A DNA stretch of 64,000 bases from Physcomitrium patens (Eukaryota; Streptophyta; Bryopsida; Funariales; Funariaceae). Position numbers and translations under genes: made by a program. Of this stretch, positions 10,600 through 22,677 are shown piece after piece (position 1 is the first letter of the stretch; each line of letters opens with the position of its first letter). The notes beneath the pieces are model-generated. The model searched no databases. It was not told the DNA's origin and saw only the letters and a list, made by a program, of their open reading frames with translations. Location: assembly GCF_000002425.4 (NCBI RefSeq), contig NC_037253.1:8613176-8677175 (forward strand), in the 5' to 3' direction.

Positions 10600-11760
10600 A
10601 ATTAAAAATAAATATTTCAATCAAATATATTAATACCATTTTTAATTGCACCAAGAAAATCAAAAGAAATGATTATGTCATAAAAGAATAGCTAATATAT
10701 ATATAAATAATAACAAAGAATAAACAAAAACCATGTGAGAATTGAGAGAACATATTTATGCAAATAAAATTCTTGTGATTGATTAAATACTTAACACAAC
10801 AATCAAAAAAATTCAAATAATACTTGATTATTTAAATTATCAATTTTTTTATTATCCATGATTTTTCTATACAAATATTTTTTGTAATAATTTCAAAAAA
10901 ACTTTTTTAATATTATATAAATTTATGTCCTATCTACATCTATAAATATTTTCATTTTAATAATTTGAATTTTTATAATATTTTTATTATTATATTAATA
11001 TTTTTAATTATTCAACAATCATGTTTATTATAATGTTTACTTTGAAAATAAGATATCAACTTTTTTAGTATAAAGTGAAATTTTAAATATCAAAGAAAAA
11101 AAATGATATATATTTTTTTGGAATATGTTATTTTATTAAGTATGTTAAAAAATCTTAGATATAAAATTAAAAATAACTTATTTTATTGAAATTTTTACAT
11201 AAAATATTATTAAAAAATTCCTAATAATTAAAATTTTACATGATTAATCAAATACATTTTTTTTACAACCATATTTATATTCATATGTATGCTAGAATCT
11301 TTTGTAAGATATATTACTAAAATTTTATTACTGTTTACGTGGTTTTAATAATTATTCTAAGAATTAAATACCTTAATATTAAATCAAGTCTTATAATAAT
11401 ATTATTCATTATTATTTATGATCTATAATGATCTAAATAAATAAGAAAATTATAAATATTTTTTCTTAAAATATGTAATAATTAAAATCATTAGTAAATG
11501 ATATAAAATTATTTTAATAAATAAAGAAATGATTAACAAAAAATATCAATAGAAAATACATGTACATGATATGCCATAAGTATCTCTAATAAAGTTGCTT
11601 TATCAATTAAATTTATTTTAAAAAAATTACTTAAATTCTTTGAAAAAAATTAATTCAAATTTTTTAATGTAGCTTTTAAATATATATATATCTAGTCTAA
11701 TGGATATTGTTACATTATATAGAAAGATAAAAAGATAAAATTTAAAAATCCCATTTCTAA
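10600..11760. other. AT-rich DNA, no recognised feature
   Basis: The stretch is strongly A/T-biased, with no long ORF, no similarity to the LTRs seen elsewhere in the window and no inverted repeats that I could pair. It may be very old transposon sequence. Confidence 0.6.
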
Positions 11761-11763
11761 ATC

Positions 11764-11766
<3 letters not shown>

Positions 11767-11822
<56 letters not shown>
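11767..11822. repeat. Compound (GA)n(TA)n microsatellite
   Basis: About 16 AG/GA units run directly into about 12 TA units. The tract marks the sharp edge between AT-rich DNA and the GC-richer host gene island. Confidence 0.95.
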
Positions 11823-11829
<7 letters not shown>

Positions 11830-13760
11830 CACAAAATCCTAAACCGAAGACCTCCTTAACCTGGTGAGAGTCAAGTGAGAGACGTTGATTTTCTACCCCC
11901 CAAGTATTTGTTGACAGAGTACGTCATCCAGATAACGAACAAGGTCATCCAACAGAATATAACTTCAGGAAGCTATCTTTCCCGACATTCAACCGAATTT
12001 ACTCTCCACACTGTCATCCGCACCCATTCTCTTCGTTTCTTCTTCCTTTTCTTTTGGTTTGTTTGTTCTACTTTAAACCCAAATTTGCACAGAATATAAA
12101 TATAAATATTCACACGTGAACTAGTTGTGCATTAGCCATCTTGATAAAATCTTCTAGACAACAGAAACAGCGGATGTGCGACTGCACTCAAAGAAGGTGC
12201 ATGGGTTTCTGCTTACCATCGAAGCCATTCGACGTCGAATGGCTCCCAATTCTGGCCATCTTCAGTGTGCCCCTGCGTAACACAGTAAGAATGCTATGCA
12301 CAGGCACAGCTACAATACGACTAGTTCTAAAAACTCAAACAATTTTGCGCAACTCTGTCAACATTGCAGAAAACTAATTACAACGTTGTCATGAATATCT
12401 CAGCACCTGTGAACAGATGATTGTGATCCAAGTTGGTGAAGATACACAAAGTTAATGCAACTTTGCTGTATTGAGCATCTTGTTGGATACAGAATTATTG
12501 ATGAACCACAATCATGGTTTATGAGAAAACCTGAATAATGTACAATCTTAGTTTTTTGGAGATTATCAATATATGGTTTCTGTCCCTAGTCACCATGATA
12601 TCTGGCATAAATACGATGCTCACCATTATGAATTTTTTAGGCGTGTGAATCTTTTTTCTCCTTTCCTCTTTATTTATCTTTTTATTCGCATTTCTCTGCA
12701 AGAACAGAACGTATGCAGCATTTGATAAAAATCCAATTTCAGTTTGAGGACTTCACATCTTACTTAGCTAGGATGCAATCCATTTATATCCGCATCGCTA
12801 AGAGCTTCGCTGGAAATTCTAACCAGCGAGCCACTAGTGCCTAAGCATACACATATAATTTGACCACTAAAACATCCGTAATTTCTTTTTAATAAATTTC
12901 ATGCACAACTATACACAACAAAGCCATTGATCAACAAAGTACTTAAATATTCACCTGCAGACCTGAATCACAGATTTATGATACGCAATTGGATGCTGAA
13001 GCGGAAATATGCTTATTGGTTTGAAATCTGGTGTGCTTGGCATGGTTTGCCTCCTCCACCTAAAATCCACCACCACCTGCCAAGAAAATCACTTGTTCGA
13101 GTACGTCTTCGGACATGGTTCAAGTGTGATCAGTTGGGTGACCGGTGAAGGAGCCCAACTGGTGCCGATCCGATCGCCATCTTTCATCATTTCACATGCA
13201 TACTTCATGGCTCCTGCTTTGATCTTCACTGTAACCCTGAATCTGTAACAACCTCGAACCTAGCTTGAAACCCTCATATATTTGGACTCAGAATTTCAAT
13301 GCAAATGCACCCCGCATCCACAAGCACTTCCTCTTCACATAGAATTTGATGTCCAGCCGAAGATTGTCAAACGATCTGCATCATTAAGCGTTGCATGAAC
13401 TGTGAGTACAGATTCATCAGAATTTAGGACATTTTAGATGAATGAATCTGTACTACCAGAATTTGTCTTCAAAGCATTTGAATCCCATTCTATATCAAAT
13501 GAACACAATTGACCGGTACTTCATGATCATTTCAGTGGTTTAGAATACCCACTGATCCCACACATAAACACGTTCCAGAATGTTTGCCTGACATACAAAT
13601 TATGCATTATGCAACAAGCTGTTCAAAGGCACATAGATGAATTTGAAGGTGTAATGCACACCATATGTTTTCTGATGGTCATGGCATTGTTTGGGAAATA
13701 TTTACTGTGATTCAGAAGTGACGATAGTACTGTGTAAGGTCGTTTGCTGAAGCTGCAGCT
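11830..13760 (+). other. GC-richer upstream flank of the host gene
   Basis: Base composition rises here and stays up to about 16250, so this looks like host rather than transposon DNA. Several short ORFs occur, none recognisable. One (ATG at 12201) runs 28 codons to a consensus-like splice donor (CACA/GTAAGA at 12285), so a 5' exon or part of another gene is possible. I could not join it in frame to the downstream gene. The promoter and 5' UTR of the gene at 13761 probably lie here. Confidence 0.45.
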
Positions 13761-15724
13761 ATGAAGGTCGATCTGCCAACTAGTTCGGCTCTTCAGCTGG
13801 GATCAAAGATACAAAACAGGGGAGCAGTGCTGGGTGTAGTGTACAGATCCGGTTTCCTCGTGCTCCTCATGTTCGTGGGGTACAAAATGGCCGTTGCATG
13901 CAGCCGAAACGTGTTTCTGCAAGACTACATAGCAAGTCTGCAACCAGGCTTGGTGCAGGTCGTTGTTCCGTTGAACTCCTCCACCGACTCATCACTGGAA
14001 TCAGCAGTAAGTTTTTTTGGACCATCTACCGTACACTCTTCGAAGAAAACCAAACCGAGATAAACTGCAACTTTAGATTTGTGTGAATTGATTGCAGAAA
14101 ACCAGGACAGGAGAGCAGCCGACGAAGTTTGACACTTGGCCACTGCTCTTCCCAACCTTCCCAAACGAGAGTGTGAGCATACTGCAACAAATAACTGAAA
14201 ATAATACTGAGCCGTGTTACAGGCAAAGAACTTATACTGCTCAAGTGTTTGGACTGCCGAAGCCAGTGGACGGTGAACCCATCCAACTCCAAACTGGAAA
14301 AATTCACGAGCTTCTGATAGTGTCCTATGAAGAAAGTGGCCGGAGAAGGTGCGCGGGAGGAGACTTTTTTGAGACTGATCTGTCAAGCGACAATTGGAAG
14401 GCGCGTCCTACAATCCTCGACAACCGTGATGGCTCCTATGCCGTAAAATTCATGGTGGATTCACGCTTTGCAGGCCTGTTCGTTTTCAAGGTGATGCTAT
14501 TGTTTGCTAATTTTCATGCCTTGGACGCGTCCAACTGCACTGAGTGGTCACGCCTGGAGGACATCCTCACTGTGGAAATTGAGTTTGTTGCGCCAGATCC
14601 ACAACAAGAAAGTTTGCCGGATTTGAGGAGGTGTACAGACGATGACTTCAGCTTGAAGGCATGGAGTGGTAGGTAAGATGAATAAGATCTACTGTGCTTG
14701 CGAGCTGTAGTTGGTGAATGACCCCCTACATGCTGAGGGGCTAATTGACATGCAAAACTGTAGGTGGAATCGTCATACTTGGAACCAGACGTGCGAGATT
14801 CGTGACGACGGGAGGTTCATCTGCATTGACCTCGACGAAGAATGTGAAGCTCCGTGGTGCGAAGGCAAGGTAGGGCTGTTGGAGAGCAATGGTTGGGTAT
14901 ACTCCGCCCACTGCAAGTTCAAGATCTTCACAAGAGATGAAGCCTGGGACTGCCTCAACGGACGCTGGCTGTTCTTTTGGGGGGATTCCAACCATGAGGA
15001 CAGTGTTCGCAATCTGCTCAACTTGGTGCTAGGGTTTCCTCTCACGGACGTCAACCACATGCGACGGTGGTTCAATGGCACTTTCTATCATCCCAAGAAG
15101 GCAAATCACTCGCTCACAATCACGAAGATTTTCAATGGCCACGGTGAGGAGTTAGGCAACCTCCTGGGCCTCTCCAGCCTCCGGAACGAACGGTACCGAG
15201 ACCTACTTGTCTCTTTCTTCAACGGAACGCACACGCCGGACACCATGGTAATGAACTCTGGCCTCCACGACGCGCATTTCTACCAGACGGCCAGTGAGTT
15301 CGCGGAAGAGGGCGTCGACTACGCCATCGACTTCTGGAACGGACTTTGGCGACATGCACGCCCCGCAATCGTGTACAGAACTACGGTAACAAGCGCTGGA
15401 TATGCGAAGGGCGAATCTGGTCACGCCCGAGACGGCCTGCCAAATCCTCACAAGATGGAGATTTACAACCGCATCTTTGTGGAGAAAATGCAGGAGTTGA
15501 ATTACGTTCCGAGCCTGAAAGTGGTGGACGCGTTCGATTTGACATTCCCCTGGCACTACGACTTGAATCACACAGATGGAGTCCATTATGGCCGAGAGCC
15601 TTCGAAAACCCCATGGCCATGGCGCCCTCACCATGAGTATCGAAAAGTCACTCAAGTGGGTCATCAATATTTCGTCGACCTCATGCTCGTCCACATTCTC
15701 CTCAATGCCATTTGTCCTGTCTAA
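13761..15724 (+). CDS. NXPE/PC-esterase-like type II membrane protein, three exons
   Basis: Exons are 13761-14006, 14098-14672 and 14764-15724. Introns of 91 nt each (14007-14097 and 14673-14763) have GTAAG donors and GCAG or GTAG acceptors. The spliced frame is 593 residues; an in-frame stop lies about 35 nt upstream of the chosen ATG. Residues 21-47 form one hydrophobic segment, consistent with a signal anchor placing the rest in the Golgi or endoplasmic reticulum lumen. Residues about 145-225 resemble a filamin-type Ig fold (DNRDGSYAVKF). The C-terminal half has SGNH/PC-esterase marks: GDS at 347-349 (likely catalytic Ser349), MNSGLHD at 437-443 and DGVHY at 545-549 (likely Asp545 and His548). 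Several N-glycosylation sequons occur. The family is related to NXPE proteins and to the fold of plant TBL acetyltransferases. Acyl transfer to or from a glycan is plausible, but the substrate is unknown. It is the only intact host gene recognised. Confidence 0.85.
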
Positions 15725-16250
15725 TCCCAGGACGCCAAGGAGCACTTCTCTGCTCTAAGCATCTGTGCTTCTGCAAAGGTGCACTGATTGTGAGACTTCA
15801 CACAAAATGATTAATATACCCAGTTCGCAAACTCCCTTTCACTTAGTTCGCAAACTACAATTGCTCTCTTATGTCTGTAGAGCGTGTCCAGCATTGTCCG
15901 CCTCACCGGAACTTTTAGTTTGGCGGAACTGGAATGGATTCGATGCAATCTCATCAAGTACTAGCTCACTCACTGGTTACAGAACCGACTCACGAGATTT
16001 CTTACGCATTGTAGAATGTACACTAGGAACTTGAACTTGCATAAATCATCACCAAATATATGTTTTTTATGTTTTGTGCAAAACTGCTCCATCCTTTCAG
16101 AATCACTAATTCTGCAATTCCAGAAGTCTTGCAAATTTTGAGCTGTGGTACATATACCGCAACAGTTGAAGAACTTCCGTATTAAAAACTTGAGCAATTT
16201 GCTCATACTAGGAGTGGTCCTTGCTTGCTTCATCCAACTATGGTGGATGG
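15725..16250 (+). other. Probable 3' UTR and downstream flank of the host gene
   Basis: Composition stays host-like. A short ORF at 15765-16034 has no recognisable similarity. No clear AATAAA signal was seen close to the stop codon. Confidence 0.4.
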
Positions 16251-16290
16251 GTGAATGAATGGATGAATGGATGAATGGATGGATGAATTA
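16236..16290. repeat. (GGATGAAT)n-like microsatellite
   Basis: A short run of imperfect GGATGAAT/GAATGAAT units closes the host island on its right side. Confidence 0.85.
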
Positions 16291-16953
16291 CTCTGTTATG
16301 ATGAAAATCCAGGCACGGAAGCCAAGTATTGTCTAGTATAGAGGCAAATGTGTGCACAAGAAAAATACTTGCTTTCTGTTCCTTCATATATAAGAAAGTA
16401 TAGTATACCATATATGATTTCTTATTTTTCTACAATTAATATATGGTTTAATTTTATAAATGAGAATAAAAAAAAAAAAATGAATGAAATATCAATATTT
16501 AACCTCTTTAATTTGTATTAGAAAAAATGCATGAATCATTTTATGTATAAATATATGTATGAGAAGTTTTTGTTTTACATATACAATATTATCCCTACTA
16601 AGATATCTCCCAATAAGTTATAACCCCTAATAAAGTATAAAAAAATAGAAGAATTAATTTGGTTCTACGGTAGTTAAGTTATAATTCTCATAAGTAACTA
16701 ATTACGGCCTTGATAGAAGAATATAACTTTGTGGAGGGAAAAAATAGTAGGGAATTTAATTTAGCCATGAATCAAGCATGCTTTGGTAGAAGTCTTTTGT
16801 GAGCAACTTTTGTTGAATGTCACAAAGAGTCTTGATGGTAGCGTATTTACTCACATCTCCAATGGAAAGGCTCTGCACTTTCTCTATGCATGTGAACAAT
16901 ATTGCCATTGAGTCTTCCTTGAGGGTGTTGTTAGCATTTTTGCCTCTTGTCAT
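16291..16953. other. AT-rich DNA, no confident feature
   Basis: No long ORF and no LTR match were found. A 70-codon minus-strand frame at 16756-16968 has slight resemblance to retrotransposon gag helices, but this is not strong enough to call. Confidence 0.5.
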
Positions 16954-17451
16954 TGTTATACTATACAAAAGACCAAATAAGAAGTTGAAGAAAAAAATTT
17001 CAACAAGAAAGCTAGCAAGAACTTTATTGAATCATATGCATACAAAATCAATACCAAGAGAGGTGAACTAAAACTCCAAGACATGTATTATCAAGAGTGA
17101 GAATCCCCTCAACCTCGATTCTAGTATATATATTAGGTATTAGGAAACTTCTTAAAAAGTTTCCAATTTTTTTGAAGATAAAATAATCTTAAAAAGCTTC
17201 TTGAGAAGTTCTCATGTTGCTTAAAGATGAAACAATCCTAAGAAGCTTCTCAAACAACTTTTTAAATTTTTTTAGAACTTTTTAGAATCTATTAGAATAT
17301 ACTAAAAATCTTTTAAAACCTTCTAAAAATATTCTAAAAATCTTCTAGAACTTCCTATTAGTATATCTTAAGAATCTTTTAGAACCTTCTAAAGCTTGAT
17401 AAAATATTTTAAGAACATTTTTAAAATCTTTTTATTGGATGTCTGAAATAT
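16954..17451 (-). repeat. 3' LTR of chromovirus I
   Basis: It keeps the layout of the A/B LTR: a TTCTAGAA-rich U3 with AAGCTTCT blocks, a TATATATATA box near 17124-17135 and a start resembling TGTTTCAGACATCC on the minus strand. The left end near 16954 is approximate. Confidence 0.6.
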
Positions 17452-19103
17452 CACTCCCCCTTTTAACTTCAAGTTCCATAAGGAGCTTTAATTCCATGTT
17501 TGCAATAGAATGACCAAAATTTAAGTATCATATTCAAGATTTTCTTGTTTGAATTGATTATAGTATGGATATTTTTTTCCTCGAGAAGATCTGCTACATC
17601 TCAATATAATCTTGCAAAGGTTATAAGAGTTGGAATGGTTGATCTAGTAGCAATGATAAAGAAAGCTCCAATTCTAGTTCTACTTTAAGATTCATGATCT
17701 AAAAACTCTCCAATTTCACATATTGGATCATAAATTGGATACATTAAATACTATAGTTGATGTAAAAAATACTTGTTTTCTTTGTTACATACAACATCCT
17801 AACAATAGCTTCATAGAAAAGTGATTCTAAAATAGGTATCGGTTTTTTAAGATAATATCGATAAAACTCTTGTATCTTTTGTGGTACATTAACTAGATAT
17901 TTTGTTAGTTCCTACGTATGTTCATTGATATCATAGCCATACTAATGAATAAAATACTACAACTTATCTCTTCTTTGTTGAAAATCAAGGACCTTTACGA
18001 CCTCATATTTCACATGATTATCTATTTCAATGTAAGGTGATGATGGTTGTATTTTTCTTAGAATACTTGATTAAAAATAAGCCACTAAGAAAGAAATATG
18101 AAAGATTAGATGTACCTTTATATATGTGTGTAGTTCCAATCAATAAGTCATTGGATTGATTTACTTTTGAATACAAAATGGTCTGAGTCTTCAATAGTCC
18201 AACATATTGTAATATTGATTGGTCTTCATATTTTGTCAAAAAAACCATATTTTATTTTCAACTTAAAAAGCAAAAGATTTTTGTTTAAATTTATTTAAAA
18301 ATACTTTGTAAGAATCTTGAGCTACTTATAAATAGAAGTTCAAAGTTTGTTTACAGTTGTGATAATTATTATATAAGATCTTCGACTGCTCAATTTTAAT
18401 CTTTTGATGTATGTAACAAAATAAGCTTTAGATGGTATCTATAATTGGCATAAAATGGTATTTATTGAGTCAAAGCATGAAGAGTATTATTATAAGCAAA
18501 TTTTGCTATAGATAAATATGAAGTCCGATCATCTTATTGATAATTGATGGTACATCGTAAATATTACTTGAAACTTGATTGACTTGTTTTGTTTGAAGGT
18601 AGAAGGGAGAAGAAAGTTTGATATTCACCTTCAATATCTTGAAAAAGGATTTTCAAGACTTTGATATAAATTAAGGTCCTTAATAAAAAATGATGACATG
18701 AAGTAGGCCATGATATTGAAGACTACGGTTACTTTGGAATTGGTAGTGGCTGAAGAATTCTATAAGGGAAATATTAAGAATACTTGGATCTTGAACAAAT
18801 GTCACATGAGAAGAAAAATTTCTTCACGAACTTCTACATTTGAGGCCACCAAAAATCTCAAGAGATAAACTATAATATTTTATTAAATCTAAAATATCCT
18901 ACAGCTAAAAAATCATAACAAAATTGAAGAACATGAAGTTGCATTGGTCCTTTTGAAATATATAAATAATCTTCAAAATGCAAAAGATCTTCTATAAATT
19001 TGAATTTATTGTTGTCAAAATATTACTTAATATTATGAATTAATAAATCTTTAGCTGATGCTCAATAAATTTGTTTAAAAAAACTTAAATCAATAGGTAT
19101 AAC

Positions 19104-19887
19104 TGTAATTTTTATTTTATTTATTCTAAAAATTTCTTTCACAATTAACCTATATAGGGGATTCGAATGCAGGAAAAGACTAAGTACATGAGTTCTACTT
19201 GTTAGGATCACACAATTAATTGTATTCTGAATCACTGAAAATACCAAGGAATACTACAATGCTTTCCACTTCCTAATAGTACTCTACAATCACTGATAAT
19301 AACAAAGTGCAACTCTCGCTTTGTCTTAAAAGACTACTCCAAATATATAAATTCCATCCAACACCAGAAATAACAGACTTCTACTCCAAACAATCTGTCT
19401 TCACACAATTTCTATAATCACAGACTTCTTCTGTCGAAACACTCACAACTCTCAATAAACAATAATCATAATCTTTCATCTATTAACAATCTCCCATAGA
19501 ATCTGATAACAAACTCCAAATATCTTCTCAAAATAATCCAACCACATAGTACTCCAATTACATAATCAATAACTCATAAATCAATTTCTAATTTATTCTA
19601 CTGATTCACTTCACAGTATTCAGAAACTATCCATTACTCTTCAACAACAAAGAAACAAAGAGGTAGCACCAAGCTTACCCCAACTCATGACTATCATAGT
19701 CTGGCCCTTAGACTAACTTCTACAATTCTTATATACTTATTTTCTATTCCTAGATTCTAGCCGTAATCCTATAATTAACCACTTTTAATAACTAAGTTAA
19801 CCATTCGTCTTCTTGAATTGACTATTCTATGGACTATTAGTCTATTTTATCAATATCTTATAGAAACAAACTAATATCTATTCTACA
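19104..19887 (-). repeat. Solo LTR of family H (H3)
   Basis: The 784-bp LTR starts TGTAGAATAG on the minus strand and ends in TTACA. It is flanked by a perfect 5-bp duplication, ATAAC, at 19099-19103 and 19888-19892. No internal sequence is attached, so it is a solo LTR, presumably from recombination between two LTRs. Host sequence on both sides belongs to chromovirus I. Confidence 0.9.
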
Positions 19888-21039
19888 ATAACTATTAAAG
19901 TAGTACAAAGACAAAATTATTTTGGCTTTAAGATAGTAATATATTACCGATCCAATGTTGCTTTTCTAGCCTTTGAAGCAAGATATAATTTCCTTGATAA
20001 AACATTTGATAGTCTTTGCTACTTTTTTGGTCAATATATAATCAAAAATCAAAATAAGATAATGAAATATTCCAATAAACTTAGCAAAAATTTAAAATCC
20101 AAGCTAATATGAAATATTCCAAATTTTAGTGATTTATATATATAGTCATAAGTTCTATAGTATCTTTTAGTAAGTGATACTATTCTTAGAAAGAATTTAT
20201 AATTATAAAAAGTTTTTTATTATGAATCTCTACAATTAATAACTTTTTGGAATAAAATGTAATTGAGTGGAACTTTCCATCATTTTCTATTTATGATAAT
20301 ACAACTTTTAATGCAAAGTCAAAAGTATCAATCTCCAAATAGAAGGCCTTTGTAAAATCTAAATATATTATGATTGGAACTATATTAAAAGTTATCTTTA
20401 AATTTAAAAAAATCTTTCATACTTGAGATCTTTATTCCAATTTGTCCTTGCATGACAATTGAGTGAAAAGAACAGCAACTTGGAAGTAATGCTTGATAAA
20501 TATCTGATAGAAATTAACAAATTTAAGAAAATATTATATATTTTATACTATCTTTAGAGTCATCTACTTTATTAGAATTGGAATCTTTTTTAAATCCATC
20601 AACAATACTTTATTGGATATAATATATTCAAAAAACTCCACTTTTGCTAATAGAATATATTTTTTTTCAAATTTGGTATATAATCTTACATCTTGTAATT
20701 TTTGCAAGTCTTATCTCATATGTTCTATAGGAGTCTTGGAATAGATTAAGATATCATCAAAATAAGAGACAACAAATTTATCTAAGAATCTTGAAAAAAA
20801 TTCATTCATCAAATGTTGGAGTATAATTGGGACATTTGTTAATCCAAAAAGTATGACATTATATTTGAAATGTCCATATCTCATCCAAAATGCTATCTTT
20901 TATTGATCTTCCTCTTCCATATGCACCAAATTGTACATTCTATGAAGATTTATTTTGGTGTAGATCTTGGGTTAATTAAGTTGCTCCAAAAGCCTTGATA
21001 TCAATGGTGTTATATTACATGTATTCTTACTTAAGAAAA

Positions 21040-21303
21040 CACTGGGTGCTTAACTATGGAAGGTAAGTAGAAATGCAAGAATAATCCTATCAAGTTTAAT
21101 AAAATCTTAAATAATCTTAAATAGATCTTAATGATCCTAATCAAAATTTAAACAATTCAAAATAAATTTAAAAGAAGTTATGAAATAAATACAAAGAAGT
21201 CTTAAACTAATCTCAAAGAAAAATAAAAAAATAAAAAAATAAAATCTTTTTTAAAAAAAAATATTTTTTTTAAAGAAATAATAAAAATCATAAAAAAAAA
21301 TTT

Positions 21304-21352
<49 letters not shown>

Positions 21353-22677
21353 ATAAATAATCCTAGAAAAATACTAAAAAAAAATCCTAATATAATCTTT
21401 ATTAAAATCTTAATTAAACATTAACCAAATCCTAAGTCAAATTTCAATTGAAATCCTAATAAAATCTTAACCAAATTCTATATGAAATCCTAATTAAATC
21501 CTAAATAAATCCTAAATCCTAAAAAATCTTGAAAAAATCTTAGTCAACTTCTAGTTAAGTTTTAAATCAAATTCCAAAAAAATCCTAATCCTAATCAAAT
21601 TCTAGACCAAATCCTAAGTCCTAACTAAACCGTAGACAAATCCTAAATCAAATCCTTTAGAAAATTGGAACCTCAATAATTAATGATCAAAACATTGATA
21701 TGAATTCAAAATTTTTATTTTTTTTATTATCTTAATTAAAAAAAATCAAAAGAAAGATAAAATCAGTTGTACTTACCAATTGAAAGAAATGCAAGATAAT
21801 CCAATTGGATGTAAAGTGGCCTCCTACTTCAATTTGAATACTAAACTTCCAATGCTAATATTTTCTTTTTAAATTTTTGAATTACTTTCAAATTTTATTT
21901 AAAATATTAAAAATTAAGTCTCATATCTATACAAAAAAATTTCAGTTCAATCCAATTAACAAATTGTTGAAGATCTTGGAAATACTTACTGACCTTTAAA
22001 CTCCAAATTTTAAGACCTCAACCTACAAAAACTTTTATATACTTCAATCTAAACCTTTAATTGACTTTAAAATTTGTACACACATTTATAATTAGTACAC
22101 CAATACATTGCTTTGAATTCATCTATATACACATTACAAAACTTAAGAAATCCTAAAATTTATAAATATATTTTTATTTCTTAAAATCTAAACCAATCCA
22201 AAACATTACTAATTTTAAAAATCTTTAAAATAATCAATATTGATTCAATTAACATAAGACTAAGACTTAAAAATTTCTCCTCAAGTTTGCTCTCAAATTT
22301 CAATCTTTGAACAACCAAAAAACCTCAAAGTTGCCGTATAGGTGTAATTTTATACCTTAGGGTCTAATTTCAATCTAAGTTGACAACTAGTCCTCTTCAA
22401 GTATCAAATTTTGGTAACTTGAAGAAAGTTTTATTTTATTTTATTATTAATTATTTTCTTAATATGCTGATATTAATTTCTTATTTCAATGACTTTGATT
22501 TGGCTCATTTATGCCTCTACAAAGTAAATAGAAGTTCTTTCTATAAAAATGCAGCATTAAGATTAAATCTTTAACTACGTTTCTATCTTTTATCTTTATT
22601 TTTTTATTACATCTTTAATAACATCCTATATTAAATAAAATTCATATTTTATTTTTTATTATATAATCATATTATCA
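21040..22677 (-). repeat. Probable 3' LTR of F1
   Basis: On the minus strand it starts TGATAATATGATTATATAA, close to the start of LTR D (TGTTGTGATATGATTATATA), and follows a purine tract (GGAGATGGAGG). It contains a TA microsatellite and a long AATCCTAA-rich stretch. The far end near 21040 is uncertain. Confidence 0.45.
21308..21347. repeat. (TA)n microsatellite
   Basis: About 19 uninterrupted TA units lie inside the F1 LTR region. Confidence 0.95.

Larger units (their letters stand above)
16954..21035 (-). mobile_element. Old chromovirus I with a solo LTR inserted
   Basis: On the minus strand, the reverse transcriptase and RNase H region (about 19888-21035) and the integrase region (about 17900-19100) match copies A and B. 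An example is the remnant of the MPFGLTNAPAVFQHMMND block near 20800-20900. A 3' LTR occupies 16954-17451, preceded by a purine tract (GGGGGAGTGA read on the minus strand). The 5' part is lost at the junction with F1 near 21035. The solo LTR H3 splits it at 19104-19887. It is old and broken many times. Confidence 0.7.

Noticed and set aside
12927-13248. Plus-strand open frames upstream of the host gene
   Set aside because: They are short and overlapping, with no motif and no usable splice connection to 13761. They are described only as flank.
13925-14386. Minus-strand 153-codon frame opposite the host gene
   Set aside because: It overlaps exons and an intron of a gene with convincing motifs and splice sites, and has no recognisable similarity.
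16756-16968. Minus-strand 70-codon frame as a possible copia gag
   Set aside because: Resemblance is limited to general helix character. No zinc knuckle or neighbouring copia pol was found.
21400-21660. AATCCTAA-rich stretch resembling plant telomere repeat CCCTAAA
   Set aside because: Units are irregular, CC rather than CCC, of varying length and inside the F1 LTR region. It fits a decayed low-complexity tract better than an interstitial telomere.
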